A DNA stretch of 64,000 nt from Streptomyces sp. MP131-18 (GCF_001984575.1 NZ_LZNS01000001.1:7677061-7741060), one strand, 5' to 3'; counted from the first letter of the stretch, positions 27,231-38,365 are shown. Notes: generated from the sequence alone by a model not told the origin. Translations and numbers: made by a program.

Positions 27231-27273
27231 AAGCGCTTGCGGAGACCCTAGGTTCACCTGCCTGCGAGGACAA
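27231..27273 (-). promoter_or_regulatory. Promoter and LacI-type operator for the 25.3-27.1 kb gene
   Basis: On the minus strand TTGTCC (27273-27268), a 17-base spacer and TAGGGT (27250-27245) form a promoter. Directly downstream lies GCAAGCGCTTTC, with its AAGCGCTT core at 27231-27238, which would block transcription when bound. From here to 27487 I see no gene. Confidence 0.65.
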
Positions 27274-27487
27274 GAGGCGTACGCGGGGAACGGTCGCGGA
27301 GCGCGCCGGCCCGCGGGGCCCGCCCGGCGGCCGGAGAACGGACACAATCCGGCCGGGCACCGGACCGGCGCCGCGATGGCCGCCGTCGACGACGTGGCCG
27401 GGACCGGACTGTTTCACGGCTGCGGTCCTGGACAGGCTGGCAGCGGTAGTGCCCGAGCACGTCCCTGCCGGATTCCGGGTGGTGCAG

Positions 27488-28537
27488 ATGAAGTTCAGCT
27501 ACGCCCTCCTTCCCGACTACCCCCTGAACGAGTCGCTGGCGTCGATTCGCCTCGCCGACGAGCTGGGCTTCCACGCCTGCTACGCCGCCGACGAAACGTG
27601 GCACAAGGATCTGTGGCAGTTGTTCGCGGTGGCGGCGGGCCGTACCAGCCGCATCCGCTTCGGTCCCAGCGTCTCCCCGGTCACGCTGCGCGAGCCCAGC
27701 CTGATCGCGCAGTCGCTGGCCACGCTCGACGAACTGTCCGGGGGACGGGCCGAAGGCGTGCTCTCCAGCGGTAACTTCGGGCTGCTGGCGCAGTACGGCA
27801 TGGACTGGACGAAGACCCGGCCGCTGTCCCGCGTGAAGGAGGGGCTGCACGTGGTCCGCACGCTGCTGGACAGCGGGACGATCACCTACAACGGCGACTT
27901 CTTCGGCTACGACGGACTGTTCACCTTCGCCAGGCCCGTTCAGCCACGCCTCCCGCTGATGCTGGGCGCCATGCGCGGGCCCAAGTCCTTCGAGGCGGCC
28001 GGTGAGTTGTCCGACGGCTGCCACCATGCCCTGAGCTACACCAGGGAGGCCTACGAGTACGCGGTGCGGCACATCCGGGCCGGAGCCGAACGGGCAGGAA
28101 AGAACTGGCGGGACCTGGACATCGGGGCGTGGGTGGTCTTCGCCACCGGGCCCGACTCCGCGCGGGCGAAGGAGGCGGCCCGCAGCATGGTGGGCATCTA
28201 CGCCTCCTCGATGCCGAAGGAGCAGCTACGCCGCAACGGGGTCGACCCGGACGAACTCGCTCCCGTCATCGACGCGATCGCCGGTGGCGACCTGGCCCGC
28301 GGGATCGAGCTGACGAGCCAGGACATCGCGGACCGGCTGTCCATCTCGGGCACCCCCGAGGAGTGTCTGGAGAAGATCCGGCGGGAGATCGTGCCAACCG
28401 GCGTCAACCACATGATCTGCGCCATCACCGACCGCGGTCTGGTCCGCGCCTTCACCGGCCGTGATCTCGACCACGTCGCCGATGTCGACACCCAACTGCG
28501 CCTCATCCACGACCACATCATGCCGGCGCTGCGCTGA
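27488..28537 (+). CDS. LLM-class (F420/FMN) oxidoreductase
   Basis: 349 residues from ATG 27488 (MKFSYALLPDYPL); the frame is open for 2.2 kb upstream but that part is a composition shadow. Family signs are the TIM-barrel luciferase-like motifs ASIRLADELGFHACYAADETWH, SRIRFGPSVSPVTLREPSLIAQSLATLDELSGGRAEGVLSSG and LPLMLGAMRGPKSFEAAGELSDG. It resembles F420-dependent mer-type enzymes; the substrate is unknown. It is cytosolic and transcribed alone. Confidence 0.88.
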   Translation: MKFSYALLPDYPLNESLASIRLADELGFHACYAADETWHKDLWQLFAVAAGRTSRIRFGPSVSPVTLREPSLIAQSLATLDELSGGRAEGVLSSGNFGLLAQYGMDWTKTRPLSRVKEGLHVVRTLLDSGTITYNGDFFGYDGLFTFARPVQPRLPLMLGAMRGPKSFEAAGELSDGCHHALSYTREAYEYAVRHIRAGAERAGKNWRDLDIGAWVVFATGPDSARAKEAARSMVGIYASSMPKEQLRRNGVDPDELAPVIDAIAGGDLARGIELTSQDIADRLSISGTPEECLEKIRREIVPTGVNHMICAITDRGLVRAFTGRDLDHVADVDTQLRLIHDHIMPALR

Positions 28538-28643
28538 CGCGCCGGCCCGCCGTCGCCAGGCACCCGCCGGCGGGGAGTGGTGGGCGGTGGGTGGCAGGAT
28601 AAGGGCGGTCGGACCCGGATTCCTGGCAGGAAGGACGCAGTTC

Positions 28644-29126
28644 ATGAGGGCAGGGCGGACAGTCGCGGTGGCCGCGGGCGGCTTGTTGCTCATGGGAGGG
28701 CTCGCCGCGTGCGGTGGCGACGACGACGGTGGGCAGGACACGGAGCAGGAGTCGCAGGAGTCCGCCGACCAGCAGGGTGACCAGGACCCACCGGCCGGCG
28801 GCGAGGAGGACGACACCGCGGAGGAGCCCGCTGACACGGCGCCGCGCGGAGAGGGCATGGACGGCACGTGGGCGCCGATCAACGACAGCCCCATCGAGAC
28901 CTTGACGGTGACCGGCGAGGACGCCGAGACGACCGGGACCCTGGCCTGCCCCGGCACGCTGACCAGCGAGGGCGGTGAGACCCGAATCGAGCTGGCCTGC
29001 GAAACGCCCGATGAGCAGCGGTCGGCGGGCACCGTCGAGCTCGACCCCGATGGCACCCACCTGGTCGTCAGCTGGGACGGCCCCGAGTGGGGCGGCATGA
29101 TCGACAGCTTCACCCCGGCGACGTGA
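28644..29126 (+). CDS. Small lipoprotein of unknown function
   Basis: 160 residues, ATG 28644 with AGGAAGG upstream. A lipobox LAAC gives a lipidated C23 after a short hydrophobic signal. A highly acidic, Glu/Asp/Gln/Gly-rich spacer (residues 25-70) is followed by a small beta-rich domain (GTWAPINDSPIETLTVTGEDAETTGTLACPGTLTSE) with a likely disulfide. It should sit on the outer face of the membrane. No family recognised. Confidence 0.8.
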   Translation: MRAGRTVAVAAGGLLLMGGLAACGGDDDGGQDTEQESQESADQQGDQDPPAGGEEDDTAEEPADTAPRGEGMDGTWAPINDSPIETLTVTGEDAETTGTLACPGTLTSEGGETRIELACETPDEQRSAGTVELDPDGTHLVVSWDGPEWGGMIDSFTPAT

Positions 29127-29147
29127 ACGGCCCGCGGGGCCTGCCGG

Positions 29148-29669
29148 TCACGGCGGACCGGGCCATGGGGCGTCGTGCAGGTCGACCCAGGTCTCCCGCA
29201 CCCGGTGGCCGAGCAGTTCGGTGAGGGAGGATGCGAGCCCGGGGTCGTGGGGCCCGATGATGCCCATTCCGGCGGCACCGCCCCGCGTCGACCACCGCAG
29301 CTCCAGCCGGGTCTGCGTGTAGCCCTCCCCGACGACGCCGTGATGCTCCACGGCCACCGACCTCAGGTCGGTCACGGCCACGGTTCGCGCGTTCGACTCG
29401 CCCCTGAGCACGACGCGGTCCGCGGCGAACTCGGCGGTGTCCGCCGCGAACCGCGACGCGACGGCGGCCGTGACGGCGGCGAACAGCAGCAGCGCATGCG
29501 GGAGGAACAGGGGCAGGCCCCACCACAGCGGTCGTGACGTCATGGAGAGCCAGACCGTCACCACGTACCCGGGCCAGGTGATCGGGTTGACGACCAGATG
29601 TGCGACGAGGCAGCCGGCCGGGGGAACCACGGGCCGGTAGCCGGACCAGGTGAGTGTCTCCTTCGGCAT
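29148..29669 (-). CDS. Membrane protein of unknown function
   Basis: 173 residues from ATG 29669 (MPKETLTWSGYRPVV), with GAGG six bases upstream. Two hydrophobic segments lie at about residues 17-42 and 46-68 (WWGLPLFLPHALLLFAAVTAAVA), followed by a soluble PH-like region (VVLRGESNARTVAVTDLRSVAVEHHGVVGEGYTQTRLELRWS). It resembles small two-helix PH-domain membrane proteins. It is convergent with the lipoprotein gene. Confidence 0.7.
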   Translation of the reverse strand: MPKETLTWSGYRPVVPPAGCLVAHLVVNPITWPGYVVTVWLSMTSRPLWWGLPLFLPHALLLFAAVTAAVASRFAADTAEFAADRVVLRGESNARTVAVTDLRSVAVEHHGVVGEGYTQTRLELRWSTRGGAAGMGIIGPHDPGLASSLTELLGHRVRETWVDLHDAPWPGPP

Positions 29670-29802
29670 GGGGCACCTCGGCCTCTCGACGGTCAGCAGC
29701 ATGATGCCGCCGGAGCGCCGGGACCCCTCCCCAGGGGCGGTGCCACGCACCCGCACCCGCACCCGCGCCCGACCGACCCGGGCCCGGCGGCGCCGGGACG
29801 GC

Positions 29803-30503
29803 TCACCCCGCGTATGCCACGTGGAATTCGGTCATGAGGGCGAGCAGGATGCCGGGAGCGACCGATGCCGGTACGAACCCCGTCCAGGTGCCTCCGCCGA
29901 ACCGGGGGAGCCACTGCCCGCGCAGCAGCGCGTAGGAGAAGACACCGGCCAGCATCATGAGCGGAGGCAGGGCGGACACGCTGAGGATCAGCGGAATCAC
30001 GATGGTGCCCAGGTGGAAGTCCTTCGGCACATAGGGCCCCAGGTGGGAGACACCGTCACCGGTATCCAGAAGACGGACGCCACAACCCCGGCCCACACCA
30101 CCGCCACGGTGCAGGTCACCGCACAACTCCTGCGGATCTGCGCGGTGGTGATCCTCCGCGTTGCGACCCGGCTGCCCAGGCGCGCCAGGCGCAGGACGAG
30201 CAAGCCGGCGACCACGGCCAGCGCCGTGCTCTGGACCTCCAGCGGACGGAACACCTGGGTCACCAGAGCGAAACCGGGAAGGACGCCGGCCAGGTTCCTG
30301 CACCCGGCGACGGACTGCCGAGCGGCGAGCGGTGCGCGGAAGCGGCTGGTCATGACCGGCGTCGGCGTGAGGGATTCGACGGTGGCCGCCGCCTCGGGTG
30401 ACCGCAGCGCGGCGAACAGCGGGAACAGGCTGCCGGGCCGCCGTTCACGGAAGTCAAGCCACTGATGGCGGCGCAACTCCGCGGCGCCGGGCGGCAGGCG
30501 CAC
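29803..30503 (-). pseudogene. Frameshifted multi-spanning membrane protein
   Basis: Starting at GTG 30503 the frame reads RRHQWLDFRERRPGSLFPLF, hydrophobic segments (LALVVAGLLVL, VTCTVAVVWAGVVASVFWIPV) and then SPTWGPMCRRTST. From about 30050 the coding signal is in another frame (LGPYVPKDFHLGTIVIPLIL, PPLMMLAGVFSYALLRGQWL, SVAPGILLALMTEFHVAY) to TGA 29803. One inserted base near 30040-30055 would restore a continuous protein of about 230 residues with 4-5 membrane helices. It may be a true mutation or a sequence error. No family recognised. Confidence 0.6.
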
Positions 30504-30601
30504 CGGTTGCCTGCCATGACATACCCCACGTTCCGACGCGCACGCGAGGTAGTCATGATGGCTGAAGGGCCGGGTGTCTGCCCAGAGTTGCCGCCGGTGG
30601 G

Positions 30602-31303
30602 TCAGGGGGCGAGCACGTCGAGCTCGGCCATGGCGCCGGTGGTGATCTCGCGGGTCAGCCGCTCGGCACGGTCCTCGTCGCGGGTCCGTACCGCCTCGGC
30701 GACCTGGACGTGCAGGGTCACCGCCGCCGGGTCGGGGTCGGTGAACATCACGTGATGCTCGGTGCGCCCGGCGAGGACCTCCGCGACCACGTCCCCCAGC
30801 TTGGCGAACATCTCGTTGCCCGAGGCGCGCAGCACGACGCGGTGGAACGCCACATCGTGCACCAGGTAGGCGTCCAGCTGCTGGCCGCGCGAGGTCGCGA
30901 CCATGCCCAGCGCGTGCTCGGTCAGCTCCGCGCACTGCCGCGGCGTCGCCAGTCGGGCCGCGAGCCCGGCCGCGACCGGCTCGACCGCCGAGCGCAGCAT
31001 GGTCAGGGACCGCAGCTGGCGCGGCCGGTCGGAGCCGGCCAGCCGCCAGCGGATGACCTGCGGATCGAAGACGTTCCACTCCTCGGTGGGCCGCACGGTC
31101 ACGCCGACGCGGCGCCGGGAAGACACCAGGCGCATGGATTCCAGGACCCGGACCGCCTCGCGGACGACCGTGCGGGACACGTCGAAGCGCCGTTCCAGCG
31201 CGTCGGTGCGCAGGACCGTCCCCGGTGGGTACTCACCGGATGTGATCTCGGGTCCCAGGCACGCCAGCAGCCTCGCGTGCAACCCCCGCCCCTCACTGGT
31301 CAT
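30602..31303 (-). CDS. gntR: GntR/FadR-family regulator of the gluconate genes
   Basis: 233 residues from ATG 31303 (GGGAGAT upstream). A GntR winged helix at residues about 10-75 (VSRTVVREAVRVLESMRLVSSRRRVGVTV) is followed by the FCD all-helical effector domain (EHALGMVATSRGQQLDAYLVHDVAFHRVVLRASGN). It is divergent from gntK, so it very probably controls the gluconate kinase and permease, with gluconate or its phosphate as ligand. Confidence 0.85.
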   Translation of the reverse strand: MTSEGRGLHARLLACLGPEITSGEYPPGTVLRTDALERRFDVSRTVVREAVRVLESMRLVSSRRRVGVTVRPTEEWNVFDPQVIRWRLAGSDRPRQLRSLTMLRSAVEPVAAGLAARLATPRQCAELTEHALGMVATSRGQQLDAYLVHDVAFHRVVLRASGNEMFAKLGDVVAEVLAGRTEHHVMFTDPDPAAVTLHVQVAEAVRTRDEDRAERLTREITTGAMAELDVLAP

Positions 31304-31403
31304 GGATCTCCCATGGCAGGCCCGTGGTGGTGTCGTTCGTCCTCTGTCACCCTACGCGTCGGTCGGCACCGTCCAATAAGTATTACATTTTAGTGAAGCG
31401 GTC

Positions 31404-31418
31404 TTGAATATGTCGTAC
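31404..31418 (+). promoter_or_regulatory. Partial copy of the GH127/GH43 operator
   Basis: TTGAATATGTCGTAC matches 13 of 15 bases of the right half of the 20898-20920 site. It lies in the gntR-gntK divergent region, 49 bp before the gntK start, and may be a regulator site or chance. Confidence 0.3.
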
Positions 31419-31466
31419 TCAGGAGTAAGTCTGGCGGCACCAGTCGAAGAGGACAGTGAGGTGCAG

Positions 31467-31998
31467 ATGCCCATCAGGCACGTGGTGGTCGTCATGGGCG
31501 TGTCCGGCACGGGCAAGTCCACGGTCGGCGCGCTGCTGGCGGACGCGTTCGAGGTCCCGTACGCGGAGGCCGACGCGTTCCACCCGGAAGCCAACATCGC
31601 CAAGATGAGCTCCGGTGTCCCGCTCGACGACGCCGACCGGAAACCGTGGCTCGACGCCATCGGCGCCTGGGCCGCCGACCGCACGGGACGCGGCGGCGTC
31701 GTCAGCTGCTCCGCCCTCAAACGCGCCTACCGCGACCGGCTCCGCGCCGCCGCGACCGGTCTCTTCTTCGTCCACCTGGCGGCCGACCGGGCCCTGATCG
31801 CCGAACGGCTCGCGCGGCGCCACGACCACTTCATGCCCGGCGCCCTGCTCGACTCGCAGTTCGCCGCGCTCGAACCGCTCCAGGCGGACGAGCTCGGCAT
31901 CGAGGTCGCCGTCACGGCAGCCCCCGAGGCGGTTGCCGCCCGGGCCGCCGCCGCCCTGTCCGCGTACGAGAACCCCGAGAATTCAACGGAGACTTCTC

Positions 31999-32012
<14 letters not shown>
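31467..32012 (+). CDS. gntK: Gluconokinase
   Basis: 181 residues from ATG 31467, preceded by GAGGTG; starting here gives the family length (about 175) and puts the P-loop GVSGTGKS at residues 11-18. Later landmarks are EADAFHPEANIAKMSSGVPLDDADRKPWL and SCSALKRAYRDRLR. It phosphorylates gluconate to 6-phosphogluconate in the cytosol. The permease gene overlaps its 3' end by 14 bp, so the two are translationally coupled. Confidence 0.95.
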
Positions 32013-33429
<1,417 letters not shown>

Positions 33430-33524
33430 CGCCCTGAGGCCGCGGCGTCCGCCACCCGGGCGGGCCCCGCGGCCGGGCTCCGCGGGCGCGGTGTGTGCGG
33501 GGCGGCCGGCGGTGCGATGCGGAC

Positions 33525-34544
33525 ATGGATAATCGACGCATGGTGACGATGAGCGAAGTCGCAAAGGCGGCCGGGGTATCGGCGATGACGGTGTCCAACG
33601 TCATCAACGGCCACCCCTACGTCAGCGACGAGACACGGCTCAAAGTGACCGAGGCGATCGGACGCCTGGGCTACCGGGTCAACGTCGCGGCGCGCAATCT
33701 GCGCGCGGGCAGCACCGGAGTGATCGGCCTGGCGGTGCCCGACATCGACCAGCCGTACTGCGCGGAGCTGGCCGCGCTGGTGATCGCGGAGGCGGGGCGC
33801 CGCGGCTACCAGGTGGCCGTGGAACAGACCGGCGCCTCCCGCGAGGGCGAGATCAACGCCCTGGCCCAGTCCCGGCTGCGGATGTACGACGGCCTCATCA
33901 TCAGCACCGTACGGCTCGGGGATGCGGACGCGCCCACGTTCCCCACCGATTTCCCCGTGGTCGCGCTCGGCGAGCGCATCCACGGCGGGGATGTCGACCG
34001 CGTCTCCATGGCCAACTTCGAGGGTGCCCGGGACGTCACGTGCCACCTCGTCGAGCGCGGCTGCCGCCGCATCGCGGTCTTCGGCGGCCGGACGCACGGC
34101 GAGGAGGGCGCGGCCACGCTGCGCACCGCCGGCCATCTCGCGGCGCTGCGCGAGGCGGGCGTCGAGCCGCGCGACGAACTGCTGGTGCCCTGCGCGTTCG
34201 CCACGGAGGCCGGGGCCGCGGCCGTGCGCGAACTGGCCGGGGCGGGCGTCGCGTTCGACGCGGCGATGTGCCTGACCGACTCGCTCGCCATCGGCGTGCT
34301 GCGCGGCCTGGCCGACCGGGGGCTGACCGTGCCCGGTGACGTGCTGGTCACCGGCTTCGACGACATCGGGCACGCCGCGTACACCGTGCCCTCGCTCACC
34401 ACCGTCGCCCCCGGGCACACGGAGATGGTCGCGGCCGCCTTCGACATGCTGCTCGCCCGCCTCCTGGCGCCGCGGCGGGAGGGCCGTGCCCGCGAGTTCA
34501 CCGGGCCCCACCGCCTGGTCGTCCGGGAGTCCACGATCCGCTGA
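33525..34544 (+). CDS. LacI-family repressor
   Basis: 339 residues; I use ATG 33525 (MDNRRMVTMSEV), but ATG 33540 and 33549 are equally plausible and no start has a strong RBS. The HTH MSEVAKAAGVSAMTVSNVINGHPYVSDETRLKVTEAIGRLGYRVN is followed by a periplasmic-binding-like effector domain (IGLAVPDIDQPYCAELAALVIAEAG, VLVTGFDDIGHAAYTVPSLTTV). It follows the gluconate permease by 96 bp. Which operator it binds is unknown; it is a candidate for the AAGCGCTT sites. Confidence 0.9.
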   Translation: MDNRRMVTMSEVAKAAGVSAMTVSNVINGHPYVSDETRLKVTEAIGRLGYRVNVAARNLRAGSTGVIGLAVPDIDQPYCAELAALVIAEAGRRGYQVAVEQTGASREGEINALAQSRLRMYDGLIISTVRLGDADAPTFPTDFPVVALGERIHGGDVDRVSMANFEGARDVTCHLVERGCRRIAVFGGRTHGEEGAATLRTAGHLAALREAGVEPRDELLVPCAFATEAGAAAVRELAGAGVAFDAAMCLTDSLAIGVLRGLADRGLTVPGDVLVTGFDDIGHAAYTVPSLTTVAPGHTEMVAAAFDMLLARLLAPRREGRAREFTGPHRLVVRESTIR

Positions 34545-34753
34545 CGGGCGGCGTTCCTGCGGTGGCGAAGTCCCGGGTCGCCCATCCGCCCGCTCCGCTC
34601 GTCGCGTCGCCTCCTCGCCTGTGGCTGCCTGTCGGAAATTGTGTGGATGGGTCCCCGGGGCAGGTGATCTTTCGCGGGTTTTCGGGGGATCGGCCGGTGG
34701 CGCCCGCGTGCCGCTCATGGCCCGGCCGTGAGCGGCGCGCGGGGGAGCGCGGG

Positions 34754-36079
34754 TCAGCCCGCGGCGGTGATGGAGTCCCCCAGTTCGTTGAGGAAGCCTT
34801 CCGCCGCCTCCTCCGGGGAGGATTCCCCGAACAGGACCTGCTGGTAATAGCGGCCGAGCAGGCCGCTGCCGATGTTGCTGGCCCCGTTGGGGGTGATCGG
34901 GGGAGTGTCGCCGACCTCTTCGCTCATGGCCTCGGTGAAGGCCAGCGATTCCCTGCCGCTCTCGTCCAGCAGCGGCTCGACGGCTTCGCGGAAGGCCGGG
35001 TTCCCCGGCTCGCCGCGGTCGAGGCCGAAGGATTCGGCGACGCGGGTGTCGTTGGCCAGGAAGTGGATCAGGAGCGCGGCCTCCGCGGGGTGTTCCGTGG
35101 TGGAGGCGGCCGACCAGTACATGGTGGGTTTCAGGTACTGGAATCCCTCGGCGGTGTCGCTGTCGGTGGGCCAGTTCGCCAGGGCGTAGTCGAAGTCGGG
35201 CCCCGCCGACTGGTAGGCGAGAAACTGGCCGGCGGGAATGAAGCCCATGGCCGCCTGGCCGGTCACCAGGCTGGACTGGTCGAGCGGCAGGTTCATGGTC
35301 TCGCTGATCTCGCCCACCGAGGGCGCGGCCCCGCTGTCGATCCAGTCGAGTGCCCGTTGCCAGTAGGCGGCCAGGACCTCGGGATCGAGGACGAGGTCCC
35401 CCTCGGCGTCGAAGAGCTCCCCGCCGTGCTGGCGGGCCCAGACGTTGAGGCTGAAGGAGTCCTGGCCGAACGGGCTGATGCCGTGCACCTCGCCGTCGGA
35501 CGCCTCCGACAACTCGGTGGCGGCTTCCTCGAAGTCATCCCACGTCCACGAGGTGGTGTCGGGGACCTCCACGCCGTACTGCTCGAAGAGCGTGGTGTTG
35601 ATGAGGATGCCGTTGGTCGTGGCGCCGGTGGGGACCGCGTACAGCGTGCCGTCGACGCGTCCGGAGTCCAGGACGTTCGCATCGACCGCGGAGGGGTCCA
35701 GGATGTTGCTGACCGAGGACAGGTCGAGCAGGGCGCCGCGCTCGGCGTAGGACGCGAGGTAAAGCTCGTCGAACTGGGTGACGTCGGGCATGTCACCGGC
35801 AGCCGTGGTGGTGGCCAGCCGGTCCCAGTAGCCCGTCCAGTCGGAGTACTGCGCCTCGACGTTGATGTTCGGGTACTCCTCCTCGAAGAGTTCGATCACG
35901 TCGAGTGTCGACTGGGTGCGGGCGTCGGCGCCCCACCAGTTCAACGTGATGGTCACCTCGTCCTCGGAAAGTTCCGGATTCTGCACGGGGTCGGCCCCCA
36001 CACCACAGGAGGCGAGGGCAACGCAGACCGTGACGGCGGCGATGCCCGCGCGCGTGCTCCGTCGCACACGAAGGGTCAT
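34754..36079 (-). CDS. Sugar-binding lipoprotein of a carbohydrate ABC importer
   Basis: 441 residues, ATG 36079 behind AAAGGGAAG. A lipobox LASC gives lipidated C25. The rest is a family-1 solute-binding protein (TLNWWGADARTQSTLDVIELFEEEYPNINVEAQY, GDMPDVTQFDELYLASYAERGALLDLS, YAVPTGATTNGILINTTLFEQYGVEVP). It captures an oligo- or monosaccharide outside the membrane and hands it to the two permeases encoded just upstream in the operon. No ATPase gene is present, as usual for Streptomyces systems served by a shared MsiK-type ATPase. Confidence 0.93.
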   Translation of the reverse strand: MTLRVRRSTRAGIAAVTVCVALASCGVGADPVQNPELSEDEVTITLNWWGADARTQSTLDVIELFEEEYPNINVEAQYSDWTGYWDRLATTTAAGDMPDVTQFDELYLASYAERGALLDLSSVSNILDPSAVDANVLDSGRVDGTLYAVPTGATTNGILINTTLFEQYGVEVPDTTSWTWDDFEEAATELSEASDGEVHGISPFGQDSFSLNVWARQHGGELFDAEGDLVLDPEVLAAYWQRALDWIDSGAAPSVGEISETMNLPLDQSSLVTGQAAMGFIPAGQFLAYQSAGPDFDYALANWPTDSDTAEGFQYLKPTMYWSAASTTEHPAEAALLIHFLANDTRVAESFGLDRGEPGNPAFREAVEPLLDESGRESLAFTEAMSEEVGDTPPITPNGASNIGSGLLGRYYQQVLFGESSPEEAAEGFLNELGDSITAAG

Positions 36080-36122
36080 GTTCTTCCCTTTCTGGCCCTT
36101 GTCCGGGGCGTCGGTTCGGTTG

Positions 36123-37043
36123 CTATTTGCCGCCGGTGGTGGCGATGCCGCGGAGCAGGAAACGCTGACCGAAGAGGAACACCAGGAATACGGGGATGAG
36201 TGAGACGACGCTCATCGCGAACATGGCGCCGAAGTCGGATGTCGTCTGGGCGTCGATGAAGGACCGCAGCGCCACGGGCACGGTGTAGAGATCGGGCTTG
36301 GTCACGAAGATGAGTTGCGTGAAGAAGTCGTTCCAGGTCCAGATGAACGTGAAGATGGCGGCGGTGGCCAGCGCGGGGACCATCAGCGGAAGCATGATCT
36401 GCCCGTAGATGCGGGCGTGTCCGGCGCCGTCGATGCGGGCGGCCTCGTCGAGTTCTCGGGGAATGCCGCGGATGAACTGGACCATGAGGAAGATGAAGAA
36501 CGCATCCGTGGCCAGGAACTTGGGCAGGATGAGCGGCAGATAGGTGTTGATCCAGCCGAGCTGCGCGTAGAAGACGTACTGCGGAATGATCAGCACGTGG
36601 ATGGGCAGCATGATCGCTATCAGCATGGCCACGAAAGCGAGCCCTCTGAAGCGGAAACGCAGGCGCGCGAACGCGTACGCGGCCATCGAGCAGGAGATCA
36701 GGTTGCCGATCACCGAGCCGAGCACGACCAGGAACGAGTTCAGCAGGTAGGTGCTGAACGGGTAGGCCAGGGCGTCCCAGCCGGTGGGGTAGTGGTCGAA
36801 GTCGAAGGTGTCGATGAACAGACCCGAGCTGGTGAAGATGTCGGAGTTCGGGCGCAGGGAGCTGGCGATCATCCACAGCAGCGGATACAGCATCAGCAGG
36901 CAGATGATGATGAGCCCGGTGTGCTTGAGAACGCTGATGATGCGTCGCCTCGCGGGCCGTCCGCGGGCAGCGAGGGAACGATTCGGCGCCGGTATGCCGG
37001 GCGTGGGCTCGGGCCGCCTTGTGGTCGTGAGGGCGTCAGTCAT
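36123..37043 (-). CDS. Sugar ABC permease, MalG-type
   Basis: 306 residues from ATG 37043. Six membrane helices and the EAA loop ELDEAARIDGAGHARIYGQIMLPLM identify the inner-membrane subunit that contacts the ATPase. Its start overlaps the end of the partner permease gene by 8 bp, and the binding-protein gene follows 43 bp later, so the three form one operon. Confidence 0.94.
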   Translation of the reverse strand: MTDALTTTRRPEPTPGIPAPNRSLAARGRPARRRIISVLKHTGLIIICLLMLYPLLWMIASSLRPNSDIFTSSGLFIDTFDFDHYPTGWDALAYPFSTYLLNSFLVVLGSVIGNLISCSMAAYAFARLRFRFRGLAFVAMLIAIMLPIHVLIIPQYVFYAQLGWINTYLPLILPKFLATDAFFIFLMVQFIRGIPRELDEAARIDGAGHARIYGQIMLPLMVPALATAAIFTFIWTWNDFFTQLIFVTKPDLYTVPVALRSFIDAQTTSDFGAMFAMSVVSLIPVFLVFLFGQRFLLRGIATTGGK

Positions 37044-37980
37044 TATAGAAAACCCAATACTTGGAGGCCCAGAAGTTCAGCGCCGTGAAAGCTCCGATGA
37101 TGATGAGCAGCAGCCAGGCGAGGGCTGACGCGTAGCCCATGCGGAAGCTGGTGAAGCCTTCCTGGTACAGGTACAGCGAGAAGAACAGCGTGGAATCGCT
37201 CGGCCCGCCCGTTCCGTTGGAGACGATGTAGGCCTGGGTGAACGACTGGAAACTTCCGATCAGCCCGAGCACCAGGTTGAAGAAGATGATCGGGCTCAGC
37301 AGCGGCAGGGTGATGGAAAACAACTGCTTGGGCCGCGAGGCGCCATCGGTCGCGGCGGCCTCGTACAACTCACGCGGTATCTGCCGCAGACCGGCCAGGA
37401 AGATCACCATGGGCGCGCCGAACGTCCACACATGCAGGATGATGATCGTCCCCAGCGCGGTATCGGGGTCGGACACCCAACCGGGGCCCTCGATCCCGAA
37501 GATGGCGAGAAAGGCGTTCACCAGCCCCTCGGTACCGAACACCAGTCGCCACAGCACGGCGATGGCCACGCTCGCCCCCAGCAGCGAGGGCAAATAGAGA
37601 ATCGACCGGTACAGCGGAAGGCCGCGGATTCCCCGGTCGAGCAGCAGCGCCAGGCCGAGCGCGACGGCCAGTTGCAGCGGGACGGACACGATCACGTACG
37701 TGAAGGTGACCTTCAGGGACTGCGCCAGCCGCTCATCCGAGAACATGCGCCGGATATTGTCCAGACCCGTGAACTGCGGATCCTGGAGCAGGTTGTAATC
37801 CGTGAACGCGAGATACAGCGACGCGATCATCGGCCCGAGCGTGATGCCGACCAGCCCGATGACCCACGGCGCCAGGAAGACCGCTGCCGCCTTGTTGTCG
37901 CGGTTCTTCTCGCGGTGATCGGCGGAGCCGGCCTTGGACCGCGAGCGGCTCAGCGACCGGAATTCACCCAGCGCGCTCAT
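37036..37980 (-). CDS. Sugar ABC permease, MalF-type
   Basis: 314 residues from ATG 37980 with GGAGGTG upstream (the frame runs further upstream but lacks sense). Six membrane helices and the EAA loop (ELYEAAATDGASRPKQLFSITLPLL) mark it as the partner of the MalG-type permease. It is the first gene of the importer operon, which starts from the promoter-operator near 38337-38365, leaving a leader of about 350 bp in which I see no gene. Confidence 0.94.
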   Translation of the reverse strand: MSALGEFRSLSRSRSKAGSADHREKNRDNKAAAVFLAPWVIGLVGITLGPMIASLYLAFTDYNLLQDPQFTGLDNIRRMFSDERLAQSLKVTFTYVIVSVPLQLAVALGLALLLDRGIRGLPLYRSILYLPSLLGASVAIAVLWRLVFGTEGLVNAFLAIFGIEGPGWVSDPDTALGTIIILHVWTFGAPMVIFLAGLRQIPRELYEAAATDGASRPKQLFSITLPLLSPIIFFNLVLGLIGSFQSFTQAYIVSNGTGGPSDSTLFFSLYLYQEGFTSFRMGYASALAWLLLIIIGAFTALNFWASKYWVFYND

Positions 37981-38336
37981 CCAGCACACCTCCGCACTCC
38001 GCGTCGCGGACCGCAGCCTTGCCGGAGCGGCGCGTGGCGGGTGCGGCTCGTCGCGGGCCCGGCCGGCCCGGTGCCGCCACCGGGGCCCGACGGGAATGTC
38101 CACGCGAGCCCGCCCGGGCGGGGGCGGCCGGGGGCGGAGGCGGCAGGCCGTCGACCGCCGGGGCAGCCGGGCCGCCGGGGTACCGCATCAGCGGAATGGG
38201 GAGCGCGGGCGGGGTGCCGTGCGGCTCTCCCGCGCTGATGAGGCGTGTTCACACACATAAAAGTGTTCCTCTCCGGTGCGAAGGGATTGCGCGGCATGGC
38301 GCCCAGGGAGGAGGAGAGCGCGCCAGCGTGGCGCGA

Positions 38337-38365
38337 CTCTAAAGGCCACGTGATCGATCACACAA
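38337..38365 (-). promoter_or_regulatory. Promoter with embedded LacI-type operator for the sugar importer
   Basis: Minus strand TTGTGT (38365-38360), 17-base spacer, TTAGAG (38342-38337). The perfect palindrome GTGATCGATCAC (38350-38361) fills the -35 edge and spacer. The 18 bases CCTTGTGTGATCGATCAC recur exactly at the divergent oxidoreductase promoter (39817-39834), in the same position relative to -35/-10. Confidence 0.78.

Noticed and set aside
25226..27487. A very long + strand open frame reading into the LLM oxidoreductase
   Set aside because: The upstream 2.2 kb has the Arg/Gly/Val-rich composition of an antisense shadow over the minus-strand secreted enzyme; the family sequence begins only at ATG 27488.
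31369..31400. AT-rich stretch before gntK as the GntR operator
   Set aside because: It is AT-rich and well placed, but I could not find a convincing inverted repeat in it, so no operator is claimed.
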